From contig CAYUOU010000006.1 in assembly GCA_964446485.1 (NCBI GenBank), positions 1-64,000 on the forward strand: a DNA stretch of 64,000 nt, written 5' to 3'. The notes beneath the pieces are model-generated. The model was not told the origin of the DNA and made no database searches. It saw only the letters and a list, made by a program, of their open reading frames with translations. A program made the position numbers and the translations under genes. Positions 17,229 through 25,909 of the stretch are shown one piece after another (position 1 is the stretch's first letter; each line of letters starts with the position of its first letter). The stretch is from JBDRRP01 sp964446485 (GTDB taxonomy: Bacteria; Desulfobacterota; Desulfobacteria; Desulfobacterales; JBDRRP01).

Positions 17229-18401
17229 ATGGCCAAAAAACGAAAAGTCGTCAAGACCTACCAGGAAATCAACGATAAGATCCGCTCCGGCGACGTGGTG
17301 GTGGTGACCGCAGAGGAGATGATCGATATTGTGGCAGCCGATGGCTCTGTGGAAGCCGCCCGGCAGGTTGATGTGGTCACCACCGGAACCTTCGCGCCCA
17401 TGTGCTCTTCCGGCGCCTTCGTCAATTTCGGTCACACCCAGCCGGCCATCAAGGCGTCCAAGGTCTGGCTCAACGATGTGCCCGCCTACGGAGGCGTGGC
17501 CGCTGTCGATTGCTACATCGGCGCCACCGAACCCCGCGTGGACGACCCACTGAACAAGGTCTATCCCGGTGAGTTTACCTACGGTGGCGGCCATGTGATC
17601 CAGGATTTGGTGGCCGGCCGCAAGGTTCACCTCAAGGCCGAGGCCTATGGCACGGATTGCTATCCCAGCACATACGCCGAAAAGATGTTCACCCTGAAAG
17701 AGATCCCCAACGCGGTGCTCTGCAATCCCCGAAACGGTTACCAGAACTACAACTGTGCGGTGAATCTGTCCAATCGGACGGTGTATACCTACATGGGCGC
17801 CCTCAAGCCCAAGGCGGGAAACGCCAACTACTGTTCGGCGGGCCAATTGAGTCCATTGATGAATGACCCTCGCTACCGGACCATTGGTCTGGGTACCCGG
17901 GTGTTTCTGGGGGGCGGCACCGGTTACGTCACCGGGCCGGGGACTCAGCACAAGCCCTCGGTCCCGCGCACCCGAAAAGGCGTGCCCAAGACGCCGGCCG
18001 GCACTTTGTGGGTCATGGGCGACCTGAAGACCATGAGTGCAAAGTGGCTGGTGGGCGCCAGCCTTCAGGGCTACGGCTGCTCCCTTATCGTAGGGCTCGG
18101 AGTGCCGATCCCCATTTTGGACGAAGAGATGGCCGCCTATACGGGCGTTTCAGACGCGGATATTTTCACTCAAATCATCGACTATGGCAATGACTACCCC
18201 AACGGCAAGGCCAAGAGCCTGGGACAGGCGAGTTACGCGGCGCTCAAAAGCGGCACTATCACTTTCAGAGGAGAATCGGTGCCCACGGTGCCCCTGTCCA
18301 GTATGGTGCGCGCCCGTGAAATCGCCGAGATCCTCAAAAAACAGATCGGCGCCGGAAAATTTTTACTGGGAGAGCCCCAATTCACCCTGTCGACACGGTA
18401 A
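17229..18401 (+). CDS. DUF39 homocysteine biosynthesis protein (COG1900)
   Basis: DUF39/HcyBio proteins (MA1821 in Methanosarcina) make homocysteine from aspartate semialdehyde and sulfide, replacing the classical homoserine route. Family blocks are visible: TGTFAPMCSSGAFVNFGHTQP, DVPAYGGVAAVDCYIGAT, FTYGGGHVIQDLV, AEAYGTDCYPS, and LGTRVFLGGGTGYVTGPGTQH. Several conserved cysteines are present. There is no CBS or ferredoxin domain, and the usual partner (NIL/ferredoxin, MA1822 type) is not adjacent. The start at 17229 (MAKKRKVV) is preferred over 17217; neither has a strong Shine-Dalgarno. The protein is about 390 aa. Confidence 0.88.
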   Translation: MAKKRKVVKTYQEINDKIRSGDVVVVTAEEMIDIVAADGSVEAARQVDVVTTGTFAPMCSSGAFVNFGHTQPAIKASKVWLNDVPAYGGVAAVDCYIGATEPRVDDPLNKVYPGEFTYGGGHVIQDLVAGRKVHLKAEAYGTDCYPSTYAEKMFTLKEIPNAVLCNPRNGYQNYNCAVNLSNRTVYTYMGALKPKAGNANYCSAGQLSPLMNDPRYRTIGLGTRVFLGGGTGYVTGPGTQHKPSVPRTRKGVPKTPAGTLWVMGDLKTMSAKWLVGASLQGYGCSLIVGLGVPIPILDEEMAAYTGVSDADIFTQIIDYGNDYPNGKAKSLGQASYAALKSGTITFRGESVPTVPLSSMVRAREIAEILKKQIGAGKFLLGEPQFTLSTR

Positions 18402-18435
18402 CTGAGGGGGGGGATGACGGGAAACCGAGGTCGTC

Positions 18436-19005
18436 ATGATTCGTGCCTTCATCGCCGTACCGGTGCCCGTCGATGTCATCCGTGCGGCGGAAGCAGCCCG
18501 CACCCGGTGCTCCGAAATGTCAGGGGGGCTGAGATGGGTGGCGTCGGAGCGTATCCACCTCACCCTTAAGTTTCTGGGGGACGTGGACATGTCACGGGTG
18601 GCGGCCGTCAAGACGCTGCTGGCAGGCGCTGTCAGCGCAGCGCCGTTTGCCCTGGCCGTCGCGGGGTTGGGCGTATTTCCATCGGTGAAACGGCCCCGGG
18701 TGTTGTGGATGGGGGTCACCGGGGAAACGGCTCGGCTCATCGATTTCGCATGGCGGCTGGATGCCCGACTGGCCGCGCTGGGGTTTGCACAGGAAAAGCG
18801 CCCGTTCAGGGCTCATCTCACCCTGGGGCGGTTCAAGAAAAAGACGAATCCCAAGCGACTGGCCGACCTGCTGTTGGCGGCGGCAGGAACCGATTCCGTG
18901 GCCTTCGTGGCGGATCGACTCATCTTATTTCAAAGCGAATTGAAGCCAACCGGGGCGGTCCATACTCCTCTGGCGGCATACCCCTTGACGGCGGGCAGCG
19001 CTTAG
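18436..19005 (+). CDS. thpR: RNA 2',3'-cyclic phosphodiesterase (LigT/ThpR)
   Basis: This 189-aa 2H-phosphoesterase opens 2',3'-cyclic phosphates on RNA ends. The two catalytic HxTx motifs are HLTLKFLG and HLTLGRFKK, in the expected spacing. It starts with the common family opening MIRAFIAVPVP, and GAGG lies 5 nt before the ATG. It follows the DUF39 gene by 34 bp and precedes recA. In some genomes thpR neighbours cinA and recA, which fits here. Confidence 0.95.
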   Translation: MIRAFIAVPVPVDVIRAAEAARTRCSEMSGGLRWVASERIHLTLKFLGDVDMSRVAAVKTLLAGAVSAAPFALAVAGLGVFPSVKRPRVLWMGVTGETARLIDFAWRLDARLAALGFAQEKRPFRAHLTLGRFKKKTNPKRLADLLLAAAGTDSVAFVADRLILFQSELKPTGAVHTPLAAYPLTAGSA

Positions 19006-19153
19006 CGCCTTCTTTGCCCGGCGGCTATTCTCGAGTGCGGCCGTCTCGGCCGCAGGACCGGTTTTGGCAGGCGGCGAACCTGCCGGGGTTGGCATCACCA
19101 TCACTGTAGAACGGCGTGACGGAAACGACCGCCATTGAGAGGAAGGCACACAC

Positions 19154-20212
19154 ATGGGCAACGCGACGGATAAAAGCAAAGCGGTGGAATCGGCCATCAC
19201 ACAAATCGAGCGGCAGTTCGGCAAGGGCGCCATCATGCGGCTCGGCAGCCGCAAAGCCATCATGGACGTGCCGGTGATTCCCACCGGCTCACTGGCATTG
19301 GATGCGGCCCTGGGCGTTGGGGGGCTCCCGCGAGGGCGGGTGGTCGAGGTGTTCGGCCCGGAATCATCAGGCAAAACGACCCTGGCGCTGCACGCGGTGG
19401 CCGGTGTTCAGAAGCAGGGCGGTATTGCCGCGTTCATCGACGCCGAGCACGCCCTGGATACGGTCTATGCTCGGAAGCTGGGTGTTGACTGCGACGAGCT
19501 CCTCGTTAGCCAGCCAGACACGGGGGAGCAGGCCTTGGAGATTACCGACATGCTGGTGCGCAGTGGTGCCGTGGATGTCGTCGTTATCGACTCCGTGGCG
19601 GCCCTGGTCCCCCGGGCTGAAATCGAAGGCGAGATGGGCGATTCTCACATGGGGCTCCAGGCGCGACTCATGAGTCAGGCCTTGAGAAAACTCACGGGCA
19701 CCATCAGCAAAACCATGACCACGGTAATATTCATCAATCAGATCCGCATGAAAATCGGCGTGGTGTTCGGCAATCCGGAGACCACCACCGGCGGTAATGC
19801 GCTCAAGTTCTATGCGTCGGTGCGGCTGGATATCAGACGCATCGGTGCCATCAAAGAGGGCACGGACGTGGTGGGCAACCGCACGCGGGTGCGGGTGGTG
19901 AAAAACAAGATGGCGCCACCCTTTCAAGATGCCGAGTTCGACATCCTCTACGGAGAGGGCATCTCCCTGATGGGAGATCTAATCGATCTTGGCGTGGCGC
20001 ATGGCATCATCGAAAAAAGCGGCTCCTGGTATTCCTACGGGGGAGAGCGTATCGGTCAGGGGCGCAACAACGCCAAACAGTTTCTCACCAACAACCCAGA
20101 TCTCTTTGAAGACGCTCTCAAAAAACTGCGCATCGAGCTGAAGATCGACAAGGATACGAAAGCGGCAGACGCCACCCCGGACAACTCGGGAAAAGAAGAA
20201 AAGAAGGACTGA
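19154..20212 (+). CDS. recA: Recombinase RecA
   Basis: RecA drives homologous recombination and SOS induction. The 352-aa protein shows Walker A GPESSGKTTLAL, AFIDAEHALD, Walker B VVVIDSVAAL, L1 region EGEMGDSHMGLQARLMSQALRKLT, L2 region NQIRMKIGVVFGNPETTTGGNALKFYASVR, and an acidic/lysine C-terminal tail. AGGAAGG precedes the ATG. The 148-bp upstream region shows no obvious Gram-positive (GAAC-N4-GTTC) or E. coli (CTG-N10-CAG) LexA box. It is followed by alaS at 29 bp; recX is absent. Confidence 0.99.
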   Translation: MGNATDKSKAVESAITQIERQFGKGAIMRLGSRKAIMDVPVIPTGSLALDAALGVGGLPRGRVVEVFGPESSGKTTLALHAVAGVQKQGGIAAFIDAEHALDTVYARKLGVDCDELLVSQPDTGEQALEITDMLVRSGAVDVVVIDSVAALVPRAEIEGEMGDSHMGLQARLMSQALRKLTGTISKTMTTVIFINQIRMKIGVVFGNPETTTGGNALKFYASVRLDIRRIGAIKEGTDVVGNRTRVRVVKNKMAPPFQDAEFDILYGEGISLMGDLIDLGVAHGIIEKSGSWYSYGGERIGQGRNNAKQFLTNNPDLFEDALKKLRIELKIDKDTKAADATPDNSGKEEKKD

Positions 20213-20241
20213 TCTAACGGAAGTATTCTCTGGAGGCCACC

Positions 20242-22869
20242 ATGACCGGTAATGATGTCAGGAAAATCTTTCTGGACTATTTCGAAAAACACCAGCACCA
20301 GGTCGTTCGCAGCGCTTCGCTTGTACCGGCCGACGATCCCACGCTGCTTTTCACCAATGCGGGCATGGTGCAGTTCAAGCGGCTGTTCCTCGGGGAAGAA
20401 AAACGGGCTTATTCCATGGCCGCCACCTCGCAAAAATGCGTTCGCGCCGGCGGAAAACACAACGATCTGGAAAATGTGGGCTACACCGCCCGGCACCACA
20501 CGTTTTTTGAAATGCTGGGGAACTTCAGCTTCGGCGAATACTTCAAAGAGAAAGCCATCGATTTCGGCTGGGATCTGCTCACCAACGGCTACGGCCTGCC
20601 GGCCGAAAAGCTTTGGGTGTCCATTTTTCTCGACGACGACGAGGCCTTCAAGATCTGGAACCAGCAGATCGGCGTGCCCGAAGACCGCATCGTACGTTTA
20701 GGGGAAAAAGACAATTTCTGGGCAATGGGGGACACCGGCCCCTGCGGCCCCTGCAGCGAAATCCACATTGACCGCGGCGGCGACTGCGAGTTCGGCGACC
20801 CCAATTGCGGGGTGGACTGCGACTGTGACCGGTTTCTGGAGATCTGGAACCTGGTATTCATGCAGTTTAATAGGGACGAAAGCGGGAAAATGACCCCGCT
20901 TCCCAAACCCAGCATCGACACGGGCATGGGTCTTGAGCGCATGGCTTCCGTTGTCCAGAACGCCCCCAGCAACTACGATACCGATCTGCTCATGCCCATC
21001 ATGCGCTGCACCGAGGAACTGACCGGGCAGTCCGTGCGGGCGTCCCGGGATGTGGAGGTGGCCATGAAGGTGATCGCCGACCACAGTCGGGCGGCGGCCT
21101 TCCTCATCGGCGACGGCGTGCTGCCCTCCAACGAGGGCCGGGGCTACGTGCTGCGGCGCATCATGCGCCGGGCCATTCGCTACGGCCGAAATATCGGTCT
21201 CATGAAACCGTTTTTGCACCGGACTGCCAGCGTGGTTTTCGACATCATGAAGCCGGCATACCCGGACCTCACCGACAACGCGGCATTTATTACCAACGTC
21301 ATCGAAAACGAGGAACTGCGCTTCTCCGAGACCCTGGACCACGGTCTAAGGGTGCTCAACGACAACCTCGCCGACATTCGGGCCAGGGGCGACAAGGTTC
21401 CCGGAGACCTCATCTTCAAACTTTATGACACGTATGGGTTTCCCGTGGACATTGTGCGGGACGTGGTGAGAGACGAGGGGCTCGAACTTGACATGGACGG
21501 CTTTAACGGGTGCATGGACCAACAGCGGGCCCGCTCTCGTTCCAAAGCCACCTACATCGGAGTGGGCGACGCATTGAAGACCCTCACCAGCCGCGGGGCC
21601 ACCACCACGTTCAGCGGCTACGCCCAACTCGACGACACGGCCACCGTGGTCCTGGTGGTACAGGACGGCGAGGCCGTCGACGCCGCCGGTCCCGAGAGCC
21701 ATGTCGAGATCGTCACCGACCGCACCCCGTTTTACGGAGAGTCCGGCGGGCAGGTGGGCGACAGCGGGACGATGGTTGCCCCGGACGCCGAGGTGGTGGT
21801 GACCGACACGGTGAAGGATCCCACCGGGCTTATCATTCACAAAGGCCGAGTCGCTTCGGGAATGTTACAGCAGGGTGACAGCGTGACCCTCAACGTGGAC
21901 ATGTCAACCCGCAGGGCCACCGCCCTCAATCACACGGCGACGCACATTCTTCAAGCCGCCTTGCGTCATGTTCTTGGTGACCATGTCAAGCAAGCCGGGT
22001 CTCTGGTGGCGCCGGAACGGCTGCGGTTCGACTTTTCCCATTTCTCCCAGGTGACCCCCGACGAAATCGCCGCCATCGAAACCTATGTCAACGACCATAT
22101 TCGAGAAAATGTGGCCACCCACACCGAGGAAATGGATGCCGATGCCGCTTTCGAGTCTGGGGCAACGGCGTTGTTCGAAGAAAAATACGGGGACCGGGTG
22201 CGGGTGGTGAGTCTGGCCGATTTCAGCAAGGAACTTTGCGGGGGAACCCACACAGCGCGTACCGGTGACATCGGTCTTTTCAAGGTCGTCAGCGAGTCCA
22301 GCGTGGCCGCCGGGGTGCGACGCATCGAGGCGGTCACCGGTGCGGCGGCAGTGGATTTCGTCCAGCAGCAGACCGCCACCCTTCAGCAAGGGGCGCGTCT
22401 TTTGAAGGATAAGCCCGAGGCACTGGTGACGCGCATCGAGCGGCTCATCGGCGAGTTGAAAGCCGGGGAAAAGGAGATCGCCCGTCTGAAGACCCAACTG
22501 GCCACCCGCAGCGCAGATACGGCCGCTGCCGAAGTGCGCACCGTTCAGGATGCCAAGGTTTTGGTGCAGCGCATAGAGGTTGACAACCCGGTGGCGCTGC
22601 GAGATGCCGCCGATCGTTTCAAGGACAAACTCGGCAGCGGCATCGTGGTGTTGGGTGCGGCCGTCGGTGACAAAGCCATGCTCATCGTGGGGGTGACCAA
22701 AGATCTCACCCACCGCTTCAAGGCCGGCGCCATTATCAAGCCCCTGGCAGAGATGGTGGGGGGCTCCGGCGGCGGGCGGCACGACCTGGCGCAGGCCGGC
22801 GGCACGCGGCCACGGGATCTGGACGCCGCCCTGGCCAAGGCCTTCGAGATCATCGACGGAATGGGGTAG
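20242..22869 (+). CDS. alaS: Alanyl-tRNA synthetase
   Basis: AlaRS charges tRNA-Ala and edits mischarged Ser and Gly. The 875-aa protein has the class II catalytic domain (motif 1 PTLLFTNAGMVQFK, then RHHTFFEMLGNFSFGEYF, motif 3 DTGMGLERM), the tRNA-recognition region, the editing domain with HTATHILQAALRHV and CGGTHTARTG zinc ligands, a coiled-coil linker, and the C-terminal DHHA1 domain ending GGSGGGRHDLAQAGG. GGAGG lies 5 nt before the ATG. A tRNA-Ala(CGC) is encoded elsewhere in this window. Confidence 0.99.
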   Translation: MTGNDVRKIFLDYFEKHQHQVVRSASLVPADDPTLLFTNAGMVQFKRLFLGEEKRAYSMAATSQKCVRAGGKHNDLENVGYTARHHTFFEMLGNFSFGEYFKEKAIDFGWDLLTNGYGLPAEKLWVSIFLDDDEAFKIWNQQIGVPEDRIVRLGEKDNFWAMGDTGPCGPCSEIHIDRGGDCEFGDPNCGVDCDCDRFLEIWNLVFMQFNRDESGKMTPLPKPSIDTGMGLERMASVVQNAPSNYDTDLLMPIMRCTEELTGQSVRASRDVEVAMKVIADHSRAAAFLIGDGVLPSNEGRGYVLRRIMRRAIRYGRNIGLMKPFLHRTASVVFDIMKPAYPDLTDNAAFITNVIENEELRFSETLDHGLRVLNDNLADIRARGDKVPGDLIFKLYDTYGFPVDIVRDVVRDEGLELDMDGFNGCMDQQRARSRSKATYIGVGDALKTLTSRGATTTFSGYAQLDDTATVVLVVQDGEAVDAAGPESHVEIVTDRTPFYGESGGQVGDSGTMVAPDAEVVVTDTVKDPTGLIIHKGRVASGMLQQGDSVTLNVDMSTRRATALNHTATHILQAALRHVLGDHVKQAGSLVAPERLRFDFSHFSQVTPDEIAAIETYVNDHIRENVATHTEEMDADAAFESGATALFEEKYGDRVRVVSLADFSKELCGGTHTARTGDIGLFKVVSESSVAAGVRRIEAVTGAAAVDFVQQQTATLQQGARLLKDKPEALVTRIERLIGELKAGEKEIARLKTQLATRSADTAAAEVRTVQDAKVLVQRIEVDNPVALRDAADRFKDKLGSGIVVLGAAVGDKAMLIVGVTKDLTHRFKAGAIIKPLAEMVGGSGGGRHDLAQAGGTRPRDLDAALAKAFEIIDGMG

Positions 22870-22971
22870 GCACGCCGTTCTGACGGTATCGCCGGCGCGT
22901 TTGCCTGGGCAGGCCAGCAATTGGCAACGGTGCCGAAAGGCCCGACAAACTCAACGAATTTGAGGCATCCC

Positions 22972-24282
22972 ATGCAAAGGTTCCGTCTCGACAATTGGGC
23001 AATCATTTCATTGCTTGCAATTACGGTCCTGCTTGAATCAACTGCCATAGCCGGGCAATTCAGTCTCACGCCACGCCTGTCTCTCAGCGGCGAATTCACA
23101 GACAATGTGTTTCTTCAGTCAAAAGACAAGCAGGACGACTTCATCACGAGCATCTCGCCGGGCTTGACGGCTTCATTTCAGGAGAGAACCTACGGATTTG
23201 ACTGGGTACTTGACCCCGAGTACGTCGCCTACGCTCAAACTACGGAGAACAACACGTGGCGGTACTCCGGCAGTTTCAATGGATTTATGGACATCACTAA
23301 AAACGACACCGTCACCCTCTCCAATCGCTCGATGATGACAGAGGAGCCATTTTCATACGGCGATATCGCCCAGATTCGAAATGAATCCCCCGGTGTCCCT
23401 GTTGACCCCTCCATTCGCCTGGCACGAAACAGTTACCTTCAAAACAACGCGAATGCCCGATTTACCCATCAATTCGGCCAAAAAGACTCCGCCTTTCTAA
23501 ATTACAATTACTCGCTGTTGAGAAATGAAGACTCGACCATTCCGGACAACGATGTGCACGCGCCTTCCGGCGGCTTCGCATTCTGGTTCTCGCCGAGGTG
23601 GGGCGTTGATGGAAATCTGTCCTATGAGGTCGCCCATTACGAAATCGGTGACGACCTGAAACGGTTTCAAGGTTATGCCAGCCTGAGAAGAAGTCTCACC
23701 AAAAACCTCGACGGGTATATCAGGTATTCTCACAGCGATGTTCAGTATGTCGGCGCAACCGAGGACGACCGCACTTACAACCCTTCAGTTGGCGTGGATT
23801 ACCAGCATACGAATGATATTTCCCTCCTTCTGGATGTCGGTTATTTCCTAAACGACTTCGACTTGAGGTCAGATCAGTCCGGGCTGACCCTGGACGGTCT
23901 GCTTCGAAAGCGGTTCCAACGGGGCAGCATCGACGCGACTGCCCGCGGCGGCTACGACTACGCCCTGAGTCAGGCTGAAAACAATGGCTTTCAGTTATAT
24001 GCCGAGGGAGGGGTCTCGGGCAGTTACCTGTTTACCCGACAATTCAGCGGCAGTCTTTTTGCGTCCTATCGGTACTCCGAATACCCAGATCAATTGCCAT
24101 CGCGTATCGACAAAACCACTGCCGCCGGTTGTGGCATGACCTCGCAATTGTTCAAATGGATGAGCGCCAGTTTGAACTACTCCTATCGATTTGTCGATTC
24201 GGATACCGGCGCGGAATACTCTGAAAACCGTTTGGAATTGAGGTTTTCCGTATTCCCGGTTACGCCGTATCGATGGAATTGA
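22972..24282 (+). CDS. Outer-membrane beta-barrel protein
   Basis: The protein is about 436 aa from the ATG at 22972, which GAGG precedes by 6 nt. It has a signal peptide (about 1-32, ending STAIAG) and then alternating aromatic and polar strands typical of a porin-like barrel, for example LTPRLSLSGEFTDNVFLQ, GLTASFQERTYGFDW and the closing LELRFSVFPVTPYRW. It resembles the outer-membrane barrels associated with exopolysaccharide or exosortase loci (TIGR03016-like), but that is only a resemblance. Codon use appears richer in A/T third positions than in alaS or proA, so it may have been acquired separately. It lies 102 bp after alaS, with no polysaccharide genes adjacent. Confidence 0.75.
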   Translation: MQRFRLDNWAIISLLAITVLLESTAIAGQFSLTPRLSLSGEFTDNVFLQSKDKQDDFITSISPGLTASFQERTYGFDWVLDPEYVAYAQTTENNTWRYSGSFNGFMDITKNDTVTLSNRSMMTEEPFSYGDIAQIRNESPGVPVDPSIRLARNSYLQNNANARFTHQFGQKDSAFLNYNYSLLRNEDSTIPDNDVHAPSGGFAFWFSPRWGVDGNLSYEVAHYEIGDDLKRFQGYASLRRSLTKNLDGYIRYSHSDVQYVGATEDDRTYNPSVGVDYQHTNDISLLLDVGYFLNDFDLRSDQSGLTLDGLLRKRFQRGSIDATARGGYDYALSQAENNGFQLYAEGGVSGSYLFTRQFSGSLFASYRYSEYPDQLPSRIDKTTAAGCGMTSQLFKWMSASLNYSYRFVDSDTGAEYSENRLELRFSVFPVTPYRWN

Positions 24283-24321
24283 AGCATTCCAACGCACACC
24301 TCACATCATTGGTTACCGTCA

Positions 24322-25620
24322 CTACCCATCAAAGGTTTTATCCATTTTCCGATGGGTGAAGGGCCGGGCGCCGGCGCCGGCGTAGTCGGCGACGATATGC
24401 CCCTCTCCCACAAGGCGCCACTGGTGGATGACCAGGCCCTCCATACCCACAGGGCCTCGGGCGTGGATCTTGTTTGTGCTGATTCCCACCTCTGCGCCCA
24501 GACCGAACCGAAACCCGTCGGCAAACCGACTGCTGCAATTGAGAAACGCATCGGCGGTGTCCACGGTGTTCATGAAACGGATCCCGCGGTCGCGATCACC
24601 GGTGACAATCACGTCGGTGTGGCCGGAACCGTATCGGTTGATGTGGTCCACGGCGGCCGCCATGCTGTCCACCACCCGGATGGATAGGATGAGATCGAGG
24701 TATTCGGTCCGCCAGTCGGCTTCGGCGGCGGGGGCCGCGTCGATAATCTCCCGAGTCGCGGCGCACCCGCGCAGTTCCACGCCATATCGGGTTAGCGCCG
24801 TGGCGGCGACTGGCAGGAACTCTTTCGCGACGTCCCGGTGCACCAACAGCGTCTCTGCGGCGTTGCACACCGCCACGTACTGGCATTTGCTGTCCACCGC
24901 GATCCGTACGGCCATGTCGAGATCGGCCGCCCGGTCCACATACACGTGGCAGATGCCGTCGGCGTGGCCGAGGACCGGTATGGTGGTGTTGTCCATGATG
25001 TGGCGCACAAATTCGTTGCTGCCCCTGGGGATGATGAGATCTATGTGGGCACCGAGGCCCAGCATGCCGGCAACGTCGTCGCGGGTTTCCATGAGCGACA
25101 GCCAGCCCTCGGGCATCCCGGCCGCGAGGCTTGACTCGGTGATGACCTCTGCCAGCACGCGGTTGGTCTCGGCGGCTTCGCTGCCGCCCTTGAGCATGAC
25201 GGCGTTCCCGCTTTTGAGGCACAGCGCGGAAATTTGCACCAGGGCGTCGGGGCGTGACTCGAAGATGACGCCGATGACGCCGATGGGGCAGGTCACCTTG
25301 TAAAGCTCCAGGCCTTGGTCCAGCTCGGTGGCGCTCAAGTTGACACCGATCGGGTCCGGCAAGTCGACGAGGGCGGCGATGCCGCCGATTGCCTCAGTGA
25401 TTTTAGCATCGTCGAATTTGAGCCGCTTGAGGAGCGGCGGGGCCAAATCTTCGGCAGCGGCCCGATTCAAGTCCGCATTGTTGGCGGCAAGGATGCGCTC
25501 GCGGTGCGTGTTCAAGGCGTCGGCGATGGATTCCAGTGCACGGTTTTTCGATAGTCTCTTCAGTGTGGCCAGTTGAATGGCGGCGGAACTGGCGCCGGCA
25601 GCGGCGGTGAGCATGTCCAT
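24322..25620 (-). CDS. proA: Gamma-glutamyl phosphate reductase
   Basis: ProA reduces gamma-glutamyl phosphate to glutamate semialdehyde with NADPH in proline synthesis. The 432-aa protein shows the cofactor region VTCPIGVIGVIFESRPDALVQISALCLKSGNAVMLKGGSEA, the catalytic cysteine in QYVAVCNAAETLLVH, and the C-terminal FGLGAEVGISTNKIHARGPVGMEGL. GGAG lies 7 nt before the start. proB is not adjacent. It is preceded by a class V aminotransferase remnant and hisC on the same strand. Confidence 0.98.
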   Translation of the reverse strand: MDMLTAAAGASSAAIQLATLKRLSKNRALESIADALNTHRERILAANNADLNRAAAEDLAPPLLKRLKFDDAKITEAIGGIAALVDLPDPIGVNLSATELDQGLELYKVTCPIGVIGVIFESRPDALVQISALCLKSGNAVMLKGGSEAAETNRVLAEVITESSLAAGMPEGWLSLMETRDDVAGMLGLGAHIDLIIPRGSNEFVRHIMDNTTIPVLGHADGICHVYVDRAADLDMAVRIAVDSKCQYVAVCNAAETLLVHRDVAKEFLPVAATALTRYGVELRGCAATREIIDAAPAAEADWRTEYLDLILSIRVVDSMAAAVDHINRYGSGHTDVIVTGDRDRGIRFMNTVDTADAFLNCSSRFADGFRFGLGAEVGISTNKIHARGPVGMEGLVIHQWRLVGEGHIVADYAGAGARPFTHRKMDKTFDG

Positions 25621-25625
25621 GGGTT

Positions 25626-25897
25626 AACTCCAAAGGGGTTGATGTTGGGGGCGCGCACCGCAGCGTCCGGCACCGCGAACCCCAATTCCCTGGCGGCATC
25701 GGCGATGCGTGTGGTGATGCCGTAGAGGTTGGCGGCGATGTTTTCCACACCCCATGCAAGAATTTGCCGCAATGCGGCCTCGGCGATGGGGGCCAGAATG
25801 AAATTGATTCCTTTGCCATGGAAAAAAGATTACCACCCAGGGACTGGATGGCGTCTACAACCAGCGCCGCACCCACGGCTCGGCATTTTTCACCCAA
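25626..25897 (-). pseudogene. Remnant of a class V aminotransferase
   Basis: Between hisC and proA two family fragments lie in different frames. The first (25897-25808) reads GEKCRAVGAALVVDAIQSLGG, the helix-strand before the PLP lysine in class V (cysteine desulfurase/SelCsdS-like) aminotransferases. The second (about 25811-25626) reads INFILAPIAEAALRQILAWGVENIAANLYGITTRIADAARELGF, from the C-terminal domain. The N-terminal half, the PLP lysine region and the extreme C terminus are missing. This is an internally deleted, frameshifted remnant. Confidence 0.75.
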
Positions 25898-25909
25898 CGG
25901 GGTGTCATG

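Noticed and set aside
19006..19153. LexA box upstream of recA
   Set aside because: No E. coli-type or Gram-positive-type SOS box could be seen; other deltaproteobacterial forms cannot be excluded by eye.
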